Shown: positions 56,810 through 64,000 of the stretch, piece by piece
Layout of the letters: each line of letters begins with the position of its first letter
Numbering within the stretch: the stretch's first letter is position 1
Source: Swaminathania salitolerans
GTDB lineage: Bacteria; Pseudomonadota; Alphaproteobacteria; Acetobacterales; Acetobacteraceae
DNA: 64,000 nucleotides
Reading direction: 5' to 3'
NCBI RefSeq assembly: GCF_007988945.1
Contig: NZ_BJVC01000001.1
Span: forward strand, 1 to 64,000
Notes under the pieces: generated by a model
Databases searched by the model: none
Told to the model about the DNA's origin: nothing
The model's input: the letters and a program-made list of their open reading frames with translations, nothing else
Program-made: the position numbers and the translations under genes

Positions 56810-57445
56810 ATGTCTGCGATTCCGGACCCTTCTGCGCCGCTGACAGCGGAAACCCTGCGTGAGGCGGCCTTGCGTCACCTTGCGCGTTTTGCCGCAACCG
56901 AGCAGGGGCTCGCGCAGGTCCTCGAGCGCGCCATCATGCGCCGGGCGCGCAAGGCTGCCCGGGCGGGGGAGGACGAGGCGGGAATCGAAACCGCATATGC
57001 GCGGATGCGGGCATGCATCCCGCCCATCGTCGAGGAGATGCGCGCTCTCGGTGCGCTCGACGACGCGGCTTTTTCCCGTGCGCGTGCCGCGTCGCTCACC
57101 CGCTCCGGGCGATCCCGCCGTGGCGTTGCCGCATATCTCGTCCGCAAGGGGGTCGATCGCGCGGTAATGGGCGAGGCGATGGAAGCGGCGCTCGGCACCC
57201 GCGGCGAGACAGGCGCGGAGGATCGCGAACTCGGCGCGGCGCTCGTTCTGGCGCGCAAGCGCCGTCTGGGTCCGTTCGGCCCGCGCGATGCTGAGCCCCG
57301 GGATCGGCCCCGGGACCGGAGAGAACACGAGCGCGCGCTCGCGGTTCTCGCCCGGGCCGGGTTCGGACGGGAGATCGCCGAGCGGGCGCTCACTCTCGAT
57401 CATGACGAGGCGGAGGATCGCGTGCTCGCGTTCAGATCTTCATGA
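56810..57445 (+). CDS. recX: RecX-family recombination regulator
   Basis: 211 residues. Helical RecX repeats are seen (ALRHLARFAATEQGLAQVLE, ALDDAAFSRARAASLTRSGR, RRGVAAYLVRKGVDRAVMGE, VLARAGFGREIAERALTL). RecX inhibits RecA filaments. RecA itself is not adjacent. Overlaps the next gene by four bases. Confidence 0.88.
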   Translation: MSAIPDPSAPLTAETLREAALRHLARFAATEQGLAQVLERAIMRRARKAARAGEDEAGIETAYARMRACIPPIVEEMRALGALDDAAFSRARAASLTRSGRSRRGVAAYLVRKGVDRAVMGEAMEAALGTRGETGAEDRELGAALVLARKRRLGPFGPRDAEPRDRPRDRREHERALAVLARAGFGREIAERALTLDHDEAEDRVLAFRSS

Positions 57446-57951
57446 AAAGGGCCGTCATCGGCTTCGGTCTGTGTCTCGGACTCGCAGCCTGCGGGGGCGG
57501 TCCGAGGGAATACAGCCGGGCAAGCTTCAACGGTCCGTTGCAATGCGCGCCCTATGCCCGGGCGAAAACCGGCGTTGCGCTCTACGGCGCGGCCGCGGGC
57601 TGGTGGCGGAGTGCCTCGGGAAAATACAGAAAAACCGCGCGACCGGCGAAAGGCGAGATTCTCGTCTTCCGTTCGACGGGACGTCTCCCATCGGGCCATG
57701 TGTCGGTCGTCCGGCGTATCGTATCGTCGCGCAAGATTCTCGTGGAACACGCCAACTGGGAACCCGGCCGGATCGATCGCAGCGCACCCGTCATCGATGT
57801 GTCGCGCAGGAACGACTGGTCGCTCGTTCGTGTCTACTGGGCGCCGATCAAGGGAATCGGAAGCCGCGCCTATCCTACCTATGGCTTCATCGTTCCCCGC
57901 GATCTGGATGACATTGCGCGCTTGCAAGAGACGCCCGATCACGCCATGTGA
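57442..57951 (+). CDS. CHAP-domain lipoprotein
   Basis: 169 residues with lipobox GLAACGGGP. The CHAP amidase/endopeptidase pattern is visible: Cys in LQCAPYARAKTG, then a PAKGEILVF strand, His in LPSGHVSVVRRI, and HANW after an SSRKILVEHANW strand. CHAP enzymes cut peptidoglycan; anchoring in the envelope suggests a cell-wall role. Overlaps recX by four bases. Confidence 0.85.
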   Translation: MKRAVIGFGLCLGLAACGGGPREYSRASFNGPLQCAPYARAKTGVALYGAAAGWWRSASGKYRKTARPAKGEILVFRSTGRLPSGHVSVVRRIVSSRKILVEHANWEPGRIDRSAPVIDVSRRNDWSLVRVYWAPIKGIGSRAYPTYGFIVPRDLDDIARLQETPDHAM

Positions 57952-58002
57952 GAAAGACGGAACAGGACGGATCAGTGACACCGTCACGCAAGGAGAGAGA
58001 TT

Positions 58003-58254
58003 ATGGGTAGCATGAGTCCCCTGCACTGGCTGATAGTGCTCGCCGTTGTGCTCATCCTGTTTGGCGGTGGCAGCAAGATCAGCGGTCTGATGGGCGATTT
58101 CGCGAAGGGCATCAAATCCTTCAAGAAGAACATGGCCGAGGACGAATCGATGGAGCAGCCGGGCCAGAAGCCGGGCGGGCAGATCTCTCCGCCCCCTCAG
58201 GGCGAGTTTTCCCCGCCCCACACCACGAGCAACGTCAATAACGTCAATCACTGA
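58003..58254 (+). CDS. tatA: Twin-arginine translocase subunit TatA
   Basis: 83 residues: a single membrane helix ([18 protein letters not shown]) followed by the amphipathic helix ([20 protein letters not shown]) and a flexible tail rich in Pro, Gln and Asn. This is the short TatA class. AAGGAGAG lies before the ATG. It sits apart from tatB and tatC, which are not in this window. The dehydrogenase small subunit in the window is an evident Tat substrate. Confidence 0.88.
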   Translation: MGSMSPLHWLIVLAVVLILFGGGSKISGLMGDFAKGIKSFKKNMAEDESMEQPGQKPGGQISPPPQGEFSPPHTTSNVNNVNH

Positions 58255-58260
58255 TCTGCG

Positions 58261-58878
58261 ATGAATTCCGTTGCTGACCGGGGCTGGTCTCTCGCAGCCC
58301 AGGATATCGTGCGTGCCGGAGCCCGGATGGACCAGCGTGGCTGGGTTCCCGCGACGGCCGGAAACCTGAGCCGCAGACTCGAGGACGGGCGGATCGCAAT
58401 CACGCGATCGGGCTGTCACAAGGGGTTTCTCGCACAGGATGACGTGATCGAGATCGATCCGGAGGGCAGACCGCGTGTCGCCGGTGACAGGGCGAGCGCG
58501 GAAACCCTTCTTCACACGCAGCTCTATGCGCATGATCCGGCGATCGGCGCTGTCCTGCACGGGCATTCGGTCGCAGCCACCGTTCTGTCGATGATCCTCG
58601 CGGAGCCTGCGATCCGTCTTGCGGGATACGAGTTGCTCAAGGTGTTCGAGGGGCAGGCGACACACGAAACCTCGATCCGGGTGCCGGTCTTCGATAACGA
58701 TCAGGATATCGCACGTCTCGCGACGGTGGTGGCGCCCTCGCTCGGGACCATGCCTGCCGGGTATCTGATCCGGGGCCACGGGGTGTATGTCTGGGGGCGG
58801 GATATGGATATGGCTCTGGCCCGTCTCGAGGGGCTGGAGTTCCTTCTGGCCTGTGAGCTCGAAAGGCAGAAACGATGA
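58261..58878 (+). CDS. mtnB: Methylthioribulose-1-phosphate dehydratase
   Basis: 205 residues of the class II aldolase/adducin fold. Zinc-binding histidines are in LHGHSVAATVLSMI and LIRGHGVYVWGRD, Glu in YELLKVFEG. Step four of methionine salvage: MTRu-1-P to DK-MTP-1-P. The first of three overlapping mtn genes. Confidence 0.94.
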   Translation: MNSVADRGWSLAAQDIVRAGARMDQRGWVPATAGNLSRRLEDGRIAITRSGCHKGFLAQDDVIEIDPEGRPRVAGDRASAETLLHTQLYAHDPAIGAVLHGHSVAATVLSMILAEPAIRLAGYELLKVFEGQATHETSIRVPVFDNDQDIARLATVVAPSLGTMPAGYLIRGHGVYVWGRDMDMALARLEGLEFLLACELERQKR

Positions 58879-59432
58879 GCCGACTGACCATCTATCGTGA
58901 CGATACCCCGGACGGGACTCTGCTCGACACGGAGAATCCGCGCGAGATCGCCGAGACGCTGCAGCCGTTCGGCATCCGTTTCGAGCGCTGGGAAGCCCCG
59001 GTGACGCCGGAAAAGGATGCCGCACCGCAGGATATCCTCGAGGCCTATCGCCCTTATCTCGACGGGCTCATGGGCGAGACGGGTGCCGGAAGCGCCGATG
59101 TGGTGCGCTTCGACCGCCATACCCCCGGCATCGGTGCAATGCGTGAGAAATACCTCTCGGAACACACCCATAGCGAGGATGAGGTCCGGTTTTTCGTCCA
59201 TGGTCAGGGTGCCTTCGTGATGCATCTGGACGGTCGGGTCTTCTCCGTCTTGTGTACCCAGGGGGATCTCATCTCCGTTCCCGCCGGAACGCCTCACTGG
59301 TTCGATGCCGGAGTTTCTCCCGATGTCGTGGCTCTGCGTGTTTTTACCGATACGACCGGCTGGGTCGCCGAATATACGGGCGACGAGATTGCCCGTCGTT
59401 TTCCCGTCACCATTCCGGACGTCGCCGCATGA
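58875..59432 (+). CDS. mtnD: Acireductone dioxygenase
   Basis: 185 residues, cupin fold. Metal ligands are in EHTHSEDEVRFFVHGQGAFV and in VPAGTPHWFDAG. Its metal (Fe or Ni) decides whether it gives the 2-oxo acid methionine precursor or the off-pathway product. Overlaps mtnB and mtnC by four bases. Confidence 0.94.
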   Translation: MSRLTIYRDDTPDGTLLDTENPREIAETLQPFGIRFERWEAPVTPEKDAAPQDILEAYRPYLDGLMGETGAGSADVVRFDRHTPGIGAMREKYLSEHTHSEDEVRFFVHGQGAFVMHLDGRVFSVLCTQGDLISVPAGTPHWFDAGVSPDVVALRVFTDTTGWVAEYTGDEIARRFPVTIPDVAA

Positions 59433-60121
59433 GCTCCATCCGTCTCGTTCTGCTCGATATCGAGGGAACGACCCTTCCCATCTCCTTCGTCAAGGACGTG
59501 CTGTTTCCGTATTCCGACCGGGTGATGCCCGATCTGCTGCGCGAACAGGCAGATCATCCTCTGGTCAAGGTGGCGCTTGCCGATATCGAGGCAGCGCATC
59601 CGGGCTGCGACCCGCTGGACCAGCTGCGTGCCTGGACGCAGCGCGATGAAAAGGTGGCGCCGCTCAAGACGCTTCAGGGTCTGGCGTGGAAAGCCGGATT
59701 CGAAAGTGGCGCCCTCAGCGCGCGCCTCTATCCCGATGTCGCCGAAGCCCTTCGCGCGTGGCACGAGGCGGGGCTGAGACTGGCCGTCTATTCTTCCGGT
59801 TCGGCCAGCGCGCAACGTCTCCTTTACGGCTATTCCGATGCCGGAGACCTGACACCGCTTTTCGAGGCATTCCATGATCTCGATATCGGGGGCAAGAAGA
59901 TCGCGGAAAGCTACCGGGAGATTTCCGCCCGGGCCGGTGTCGCTCCCCATGAGATCCTGTTTCTCTCGGATGTGGGGGCAGAGCTCGATGCCGCGCATGA
60001 GGCGGGTCTCAAGGCCTGTCAGCTCATCCGCAAGGAAGATGGCACCGTTCCTTATCCAGGGGTCCGCCATGCAGCGGATCTTCATGATGTGAGCCGACAG
60101 TTCGAGCTGCCCGTGTCATGA
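59429..60121 (+). CDS. mtnC: Enolase-phosphatase E1
   Basis: 230 residues from ATG 59429. HAD-phosphatase motifs: LLDIEGTTLPISFVKDV (motif I, DxEGT), AVYSSGSASAQRLLYG (motif II), KKIAESYREIS (motif III) and FLSDVGAELDAAHEAG (motif IV). Enolises and dephosphorylates DK-MTP-1-P. Shares the operon with mtnB and mtnD; the kinase/isomerase steps (mtnN/K/A) are not in the window. Confidence 0.94.
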   Translation: MSSIRLVLLDIEGTTLPISFVKDVLFPYSDRVMPDLLREQADHPLVKVALADIEAAHPGCDPLDQLRAWTQRDEKVAPLKTLQGLAWKAGFESGALSARLYPDVAEALRAWHEAGLRLAVYSSGSASAQRLLYGYSDAGDLTPLFEAFHDLDIGGKKIAESYREISARAGVAPHEILFLSDVGAELDAAHEAGLKACQLIRKEDGTVPYPGVRHAADLHDVSRQFELPVS

Positions 60122-61047
60122 CCTGCTACGAGGACTGGACCGCGATTCCTCCCGAAGCGCGCGGCGCTGCCGTGGCATTGGGGAATTTCGACGGAGTCCA
60201 TCTCGGTCATGTCCATCTCTTGCGCTCGCTTCATGCGGCCCGGCCCGATCTTCCTCTGGGGGCCGTGACGTTCGAGCCCCATCCCCGCGAGTTCTTTCGC
60301 CCTCAGGACCCGCCCCTGCGACTCATGCTGCCCGGGATACGGGCCCGTATCCTGCATGAGCGAGGCGCGCAGCGTATCTTCCAGCTCGGCTTCGACGCCG
60401 ATTTCAGCCATCTCGCTCCCGAGGCGTTCGTCGAGCGCGTTCTCGATCGCGGGCTCGGCGTGAAGCATGTTGCCTGCGGGCCCGATTTCGCCTTCGGGCA
60501 TCGGCGTGCCGGCAGCATCGCCTATCTGGGCCAGAAACTCGAAGCGCTCGGGATCGGCCTGACCATCGTCCCGCCTCTGACCGATATCGGCGGCCCGTTC
60601 TCTTCCTCGCGTATCCGGCGTCTTCTGCAGGAGGGTTATCCCGAGCGCGCGGCGGAGGAGCTCGGTCGTCCCTGGTTTATCGTCGGTGCAGTGGCCCATG
60701 GTGACAAGCGTGGCCGCCAGCTCGGCTTTCCGACCGCCAATATCCCTCTGGGACGTCATATCGAACCTGCGCGCGGCGTCTATGCCGTCACGATACGTCA
60801 TCCCGATGGGCGCCTCAGCCGGGGCGTTGCGAATGTCGGACGACGTCCGACCATCGATGACGGGCAGGAGAGTCGCCTCGAGGTGCATATCTTCGATACG
60901 AGTGAGGATCTCTACGGCCAGACGCTGGAAGTCAGCCTGCACAGGCTCCTGCGCGAGGAGCGTCGCTTCGATGGGCTCGATGCGCTCAAGGCCCAGATTG
61001 CCGAAGACGTGGCCAGTGCCCGGATGGTCCTCTCGACTCTCCCCTGA
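60118..61047 (+). CDS. ribF: Bifunctional riboflavin kinase / FAD synthetase
   Basis: 309 residues. The adenylyltransferase half has GNFDGVHLGHVHLLRSLH and the FSSSRIRRLLQEG segment; the kinase half has HGDKRGRQLGFPTANIPL and GVYAVTIRHPDGRLSRGVAN. Makes FMN and FAD. Overlaps mtnC by four bases. The window's PutA and GMC dehydrogenase both depend on FAD. Confidence 0.95.
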   Translation: MTCYEDWTAIPPEARGAAVALGNFDGVHLGHVHLLRSLHAARPDLPLGAVTFEPHPREFFRPQDPPLRLMLPGIRARILHERGAQRIFQLGFDADFSHLAPEAFVERVLDRGLGVKHVACGPDFAFGHRRAGSIAYLGQKLEALGIGLTIVPPLTDIGGPFSSSRIRRLLQEGYPERAAEELGRPWFIVGAVAHGDKRGRQLGFPTANIPLGRHIEPARGVYAVTIRHPDGRLSRGVANVGRRPTIDDGQESRLEVHIFDTSEDLYGQTLEVSLHRLLREERRFDGLDALKAQIAEDVASARMVLSTLP

Positions 61048-61234
61048 TTTTGCTGGTGTCGGAAATGCCCGAAATCCGACATGCCCCCGCTTCTGCCCAC
61101 CCGCATGAAAGGCTGATCATTCGACCGTGAGCGGCCTGATACGGACTTGCCTGTTTTGTGAAGTTTTTCATGTTTCACCTAACATGGATAAATGTTATAG
61201 ATTACCCACGGTTAATGAGATGTGGGGGGCTGTC

Positions 61235-61447
61235 ATGTTTGGCGCGATGCAGATGTATCAGATGCAGGCGATGGAACAGCATATTGCCCATAAGGAAAAC
61301 CGCCGCCGCGAGAGTGTTTCGCGTCTGGCTCGTCTGCGTGCCCTCCTTTGCAGGGATCTCACATCGCTCGGCGAACAGATCGACACAACTCTCGATACGG
61401 TCTGCACCCGCCCCGGGCTGTCGGGATCCGGAATGCGCCGTCCCTGA
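61235..61447 (+). CDS. Small unknown protein after ribF
   Basis: 70 residues from ATG 61235 behind GGGGGG; longer in-frame starts exist at 61184 and 61220. It is Met/Gln-rich at the start (MFGAMQMYQMQAMEQHIAHK) and basic in the middle. No family recognised. The 187 bases before it have a partial hairpin (TGTCGGA/TCCGACA, about 61059-61083). Confidence 0.45.
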   Translation: MFGAMQMYQMQAMEQHIAHKENRRRESVSRLARLRALLCRDLTSLGEQIDTTLDTVCTRPGLSGSGMRRP

Positions 61448-61463
61448 TCCGGAGCGAGCCGGA

Positions 61464-61889
61464 TCAGTTCACGATCGTGCAGGAAAACGGGATCTGGAGG
61501 ATGCGGTAGAATTCCTTGCCATGCAGGAAAAAGATCAGTCTGATCGAGACATTCCCATCCATGAAAATCTTCATATCCGTATTGCAATAACGATTTGTTG
61601 TTGCGTCGTAGAGCAGCTGTTTGAGCTTGTCCCGTGAGAACGTCTGAATGGCGTCATCCGCCTCGCGGGAGAGGTCTATGGTCTCGACGAGGGTCCGTCC
61701 GTCGCGGCTGGCACTGGTGATCGTCTCCATCGCGTTCTCGTAAAGGGGGGCCTTCCTGTTCAGTAACGCTACGACCTTATCGAGTGTCGCGATGGGCATG
61801 TCGGTGTCGAATCTGAATTCTCCGGCCCGGCATGTGGCGGTCGAGAACCACATCATGGAGATGAGTGCGAAAAGAATGAGGTATTTCAT
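61464..61889 (-). CDS. Unknown secreted protein
   Basis: 141 residues from ATG 61889 with a signal peptide (YLILFALISMMWFSTATCRA). The body (DKVVALLNRKAPLYENAMET, SREADDAIQTFSRDKLKQLL, RLIFFLHGKEFYRILQIPFS) is not recognised. It is convergent with the small gene above and divergent from ileS. The 207 bases between it and ileS hold both promoters. Confidence 0.65.
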   Translation of the reverse strand: MKYLILFALISMMWFSTATCRAGEFRFDTDMPIATLDKVVALLNRKAPLYENAMETITSASRDGRTLVETIDLSREADDAIQTFSRDKLKQLLYDATTNRYCNTDMKIFMDGNVSIRLIFFLHGKEFYRILQIPFSCTIVN

Positions 61890-62096
61890 GGAGTATTTCC
61901 ATTTTTTCCATGATCTGTAGAGCAAAACCGGGCTGGGTAGAACGGGTTTTGCAAATGAAGATCCTGACGGATACCTCGGAATCCGCGCTTTCGGATATGG
62001 GGGGCGATCGATCGTCGGATCGAGGCTCGGCACTTGACCCGGAAGCCTGCATCTTCGCATAACTCCCGGTTCCCTGACTCCGTCGATTGATCGAAG

Positions 62097-64000
62097 ATGC
62101 CTGATTCCAAAAGCCCCGATCCTCAGGACCGTTATCGCGACACGGTCTTCCTGCCCCGCACCGGCTTTCCGATGCGCGGCAACCTGCCCACGCGCGAGCC
62201 GGAAATCCTGGCGCGCTGGGAGTCGATGGGTCTCGATGAAAGGATTATCGAAGGGGGGCAGGGCAAACCCGTCTTCACGCTGCATGACGGCCCGCCTTAC
62301 GCCAATGGCCATCTGCATATCGGCCACGCGCTCAACAAGATCAACAAGGACGTGGTCAATCGCGCCCAGCGCATGAACGGCGCGCGGGTGCGCTATGTGC
62401 CCGGCTGGGATTGTCACGGCCTGCCGATCGAATGGCGCGTCGAGGAAGAATATCGCAAGGCGGGCAAGAACAAGGACGATGTCCCCGTTCTGCAGTTCCG
62501 TGCCGAGTGTCGCGACTATGCGCGGCGCTGGCTCGATATCCAGGCCGGGGAATTCAAGAGACTCGGTATCCAGGGCGAGTGGAAGAACCGCTACGCGACC
62601 ATGGATTTCTCGTCAGAAGCCGCCATCGCCGGCGAGATCGGCAAGTTCCTGCTCAATGGCGGTCTGTATCGTGGCCTGCGTCCCGTGATGTGGAGCCCCG
62701 TCGAGAAGACGGCTCTGGCCGAAGCCGAGATCGAATATCACGACATCACCTCGACCACGATCCACGTCGCCTTTCCGATCGAGGCGGACCCGACTCCGGG
62801 TCAGGCGCTTCAGGGGGTTTCCGCGGTCATCTGGACCACCACGCCCTGGACCATTCCTGCCAATCGCGCCATCGCCTACGGGCCTGAAATCGCCTATGTC
62901 GTGCTGCGTGCCGATGTCATGGGAGAGGCTTCTCTCGTCACTCCGGGATCGCGCTTTCTCGTCGCCGAGGAGCGCGTGGCCGATTTCTGCACCCAGGCGG
63001 GAATCGAGAATCATCATATCCTCTACACCCTGCCGGGTGAGGCGCTCGAGGGCGCGATCTGTGCCCATCCGCTACGCGGCTGCGGCTATGAATTCGACGT
63101 GCCCATGCTGCCCGGCGATTTCGTGACCACCGATGCCGGTACGGGCCTCGTGCACATGGCTCCGGCCCATGGTCAGGACGATTTCCTGCTCACGCGCCAA
63201 TATGGCATCGAGGTGCCCGAGCTGGTGCAGGACGATGGCACCTATGCACCCTGGGTGCCGCATTTCGCCGGTATCCATGTGTTCAAGGCGGCCGATCCCG
63301 TCTGTGCGGCCCTGACCGAGGCCGCGCAGCGCTGGGCGGCCAATGGCGATGCGGCAGCCGGGCTCGTGGCCCGGTCGAGCATCGTGCATTCCTATCCGCA
63401 TTCCTGGCGTTCGCGTAAGCCGGTCATCTTCCGCGCCACACCGCAATGGTTCATCCGCATGGATGGAGACCTGGCCCTGCGCCGCAAGGCGCTCGATGCG
63501 CTGGCCGATGTGACCTTCGTGCCGGAGGCTGCGCGTAACCGCCTGACCTCCATGATCGAGCAGCGTCCCGACTGGTGCATCAGCCGCCAGCGCGCCTGGG
63601 GCGTGCCGATCGCCGTCTTCGTCGAGAAGAGCACGGGCGAGGTTCTGCGCGATCCCGAGGTCATGCAGCGCGTCGTGGATGCGATGGCCGAGCATGGCGC
63701 CGATATCTGGTACAGCGCCGATCCCGCCATCTTCCTGGGCGAGGGACGCGACCCCGCGCAATACGAGCAGGTTTTCGACATCGTCGATGTCTGGTTCGAA
63801 AGCGGATCGACCCACAGCTTCGTGCTGGGCAGGGACGGTCTGAATTTTCCGGCCGATCTGTATCTCGAGGGGTCCGACCAGCATCGCGGCTGGTTCCAGT
63901 CCTCCCTGCTCGAGAGTGTGGGTACGCGCGGCATCGCCCCCATGAAGGCCATCGTGACCAACGGCTTCGTGCTCGACGAGCAGGGCCGCAAGATGTCCAA
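62097..64000 (+). CDS. ileS: Isoleucyl-tRNA synthetase (5' part, cut by window end)
   Basis: At least 634 residues from ATG 62097. The HIGH motif is in PPYANGHLHIGHALNKI and the KMSK motif comes at the very last bases of the window (LDEQGRKMSK). The editing domain lies between (TTTPWTIPANRAIAYG, FVTTDAGTGLVHMAPAHGQD). It charges tRNA-Ile. No T-box was recognised upstream. Confidence 0.96.
   Translation, partial: MPDSKSPDPQDRYRDTVFLPRTGFPMRGNLPTREPEILARWESMGLDERIIEGGQGKPVFTLHDGPPYANGHLHIGHALNKINKDVVNRAQRMNGARVRYVPGWDCHGLPIEWRVEEEYRKAGKNKDDVPVLQFRAECRDYARRWLDIQAGEFKRLGIQGEWKNRYATMDFSSEAAIAGEIGKFLLNGGLYRGLRPVMWSPVEKTALAEAEIEYHDITSTTIHVAFPIEADPTPGQALQGVSAVIWTTTPWTIPANRAIAYGPEIAYVVLRADVMGEASLVTPGSRFLVAEERVADFCTQAGIENHHILYTLPGEALEGAICAHPLRGCGYEFDVPMLPGDFVTTDAGTGLVHMAPAHGQDDFLLTRQYGIEVPELVQDDGTYAPWVPHFAGIHVFKAADPVCAALTEAAQRWAANGDAAAGLVARSSIVHSYPHSWRSRKPVIFRATPQWFIRMDGDLALRRKALDALADVTFVPEAARNRLTSMIEQRPDWCISRQRAWGVPIAVFVEKSTGEVLRDPEVMQRVVDAMAEHGADIWYSADPAIFLGEGRDPAQYEQVFDIVDVWFESGSTHSFVLGRDGLNFPADLYLEGSDQHRGWFQSSLLESVGTRGIAPMKAIVTNGFVLDEQGRKMS

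Noticed and set aside
1-64000. CRISPR array or rRNA
   Set aside because: No regularly spaced identical repeats and no conserved rRNA segments were seen.

Overview
The window reads as chromosome of an acetic acid bacterium (Acetobacteraceae, Alphaproteobacteria). The clues are GC-rich coding, a periplasmic FAD/multihaem sugar-acid dehydrogenase of the gluconate/ketogluconate type (about 45.6-49.5 kb), a long PutA without its own DNA-binding domain next to an Lrp-type gene, and an argD-argF-hslO run. The genus cannot be fixed from sequence alone.

Layout. 0.3-5.3 kb: alpha/beta hydrolase, putA and a divergent Lrp/AsnC regulator with two perfect inverted repeats between them. 5.3-8.3 kb: two paralogous exported proteins that look like catalytically dead retropepsin-type proteases. 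8.5-19.1 kb: tRNA-Lys and housekeeping genes (cyclophilin, coaD, gyrA, ssb, uvrA), then a 2-hydroxyacid dehydrogenase, a glutathione S-transferase and a LysR regulator. 19.2-25.1 kb: a three-gene RND efflux operon. 25.3-45.6 kb: a phage-derived block. 45.6-49.5 kb: the membrane-associated dehydrogenase. 49.7-54.9 kb: arginine biosynthesis, Hsp33 and two unknown genes. 55.1-64 kb: a D-aminopeptidase-like enzyme, recX, a CHAP-domain lipoprotein, tatA, three methionine-salvage genes (mtnB, mtnD, mtnC), ribF, two small unknown genes and the 5' part of ileS.

The phage-derived block is the most interesting part. It has a complete-looking packaging, head and contractile-tail operon: terminase, portal, scaffold-like protein, capsid, connectors, sheath, tube, tail chaperone, hub, spike, wedge, gpJ, gpI-like protein and fibre. 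I see no integrase, replication gene or lysis gene. Ahead of it are a small XRE repressor, a short unknown gene and a protein resembling the DUF6456/GafZ-type regulators of alphaproteobacterial gene transfer agents. A near-consensus sigma-70 promoter follows directly, an arrangement like lambda Q-pR'. Four copies of the 13-bp dyad TGGC-N5-GCCA flank the repressor gene on both sides, and one pair lies upstream of the efflux operon. The tail chaperone carries a textbook -1 frameshift signal: A AAA AAC, a 5-nt spacer and a perfect 9-bp stem. The gene in the tape-measure position is unusually short and not coiled. The block could be a domesticated particle (gene-transfer-agent-like or a headed tailocin) or a decaying prophage. 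The sequence alone does not decide.

Links between genes: the Tat signal on the dehydrogenase small subunit fits the tatA gene in the window; the Lrp-type gene probably controls putA; and the phage-type repressor may act on both its own block and the neighbouring efflux operon.
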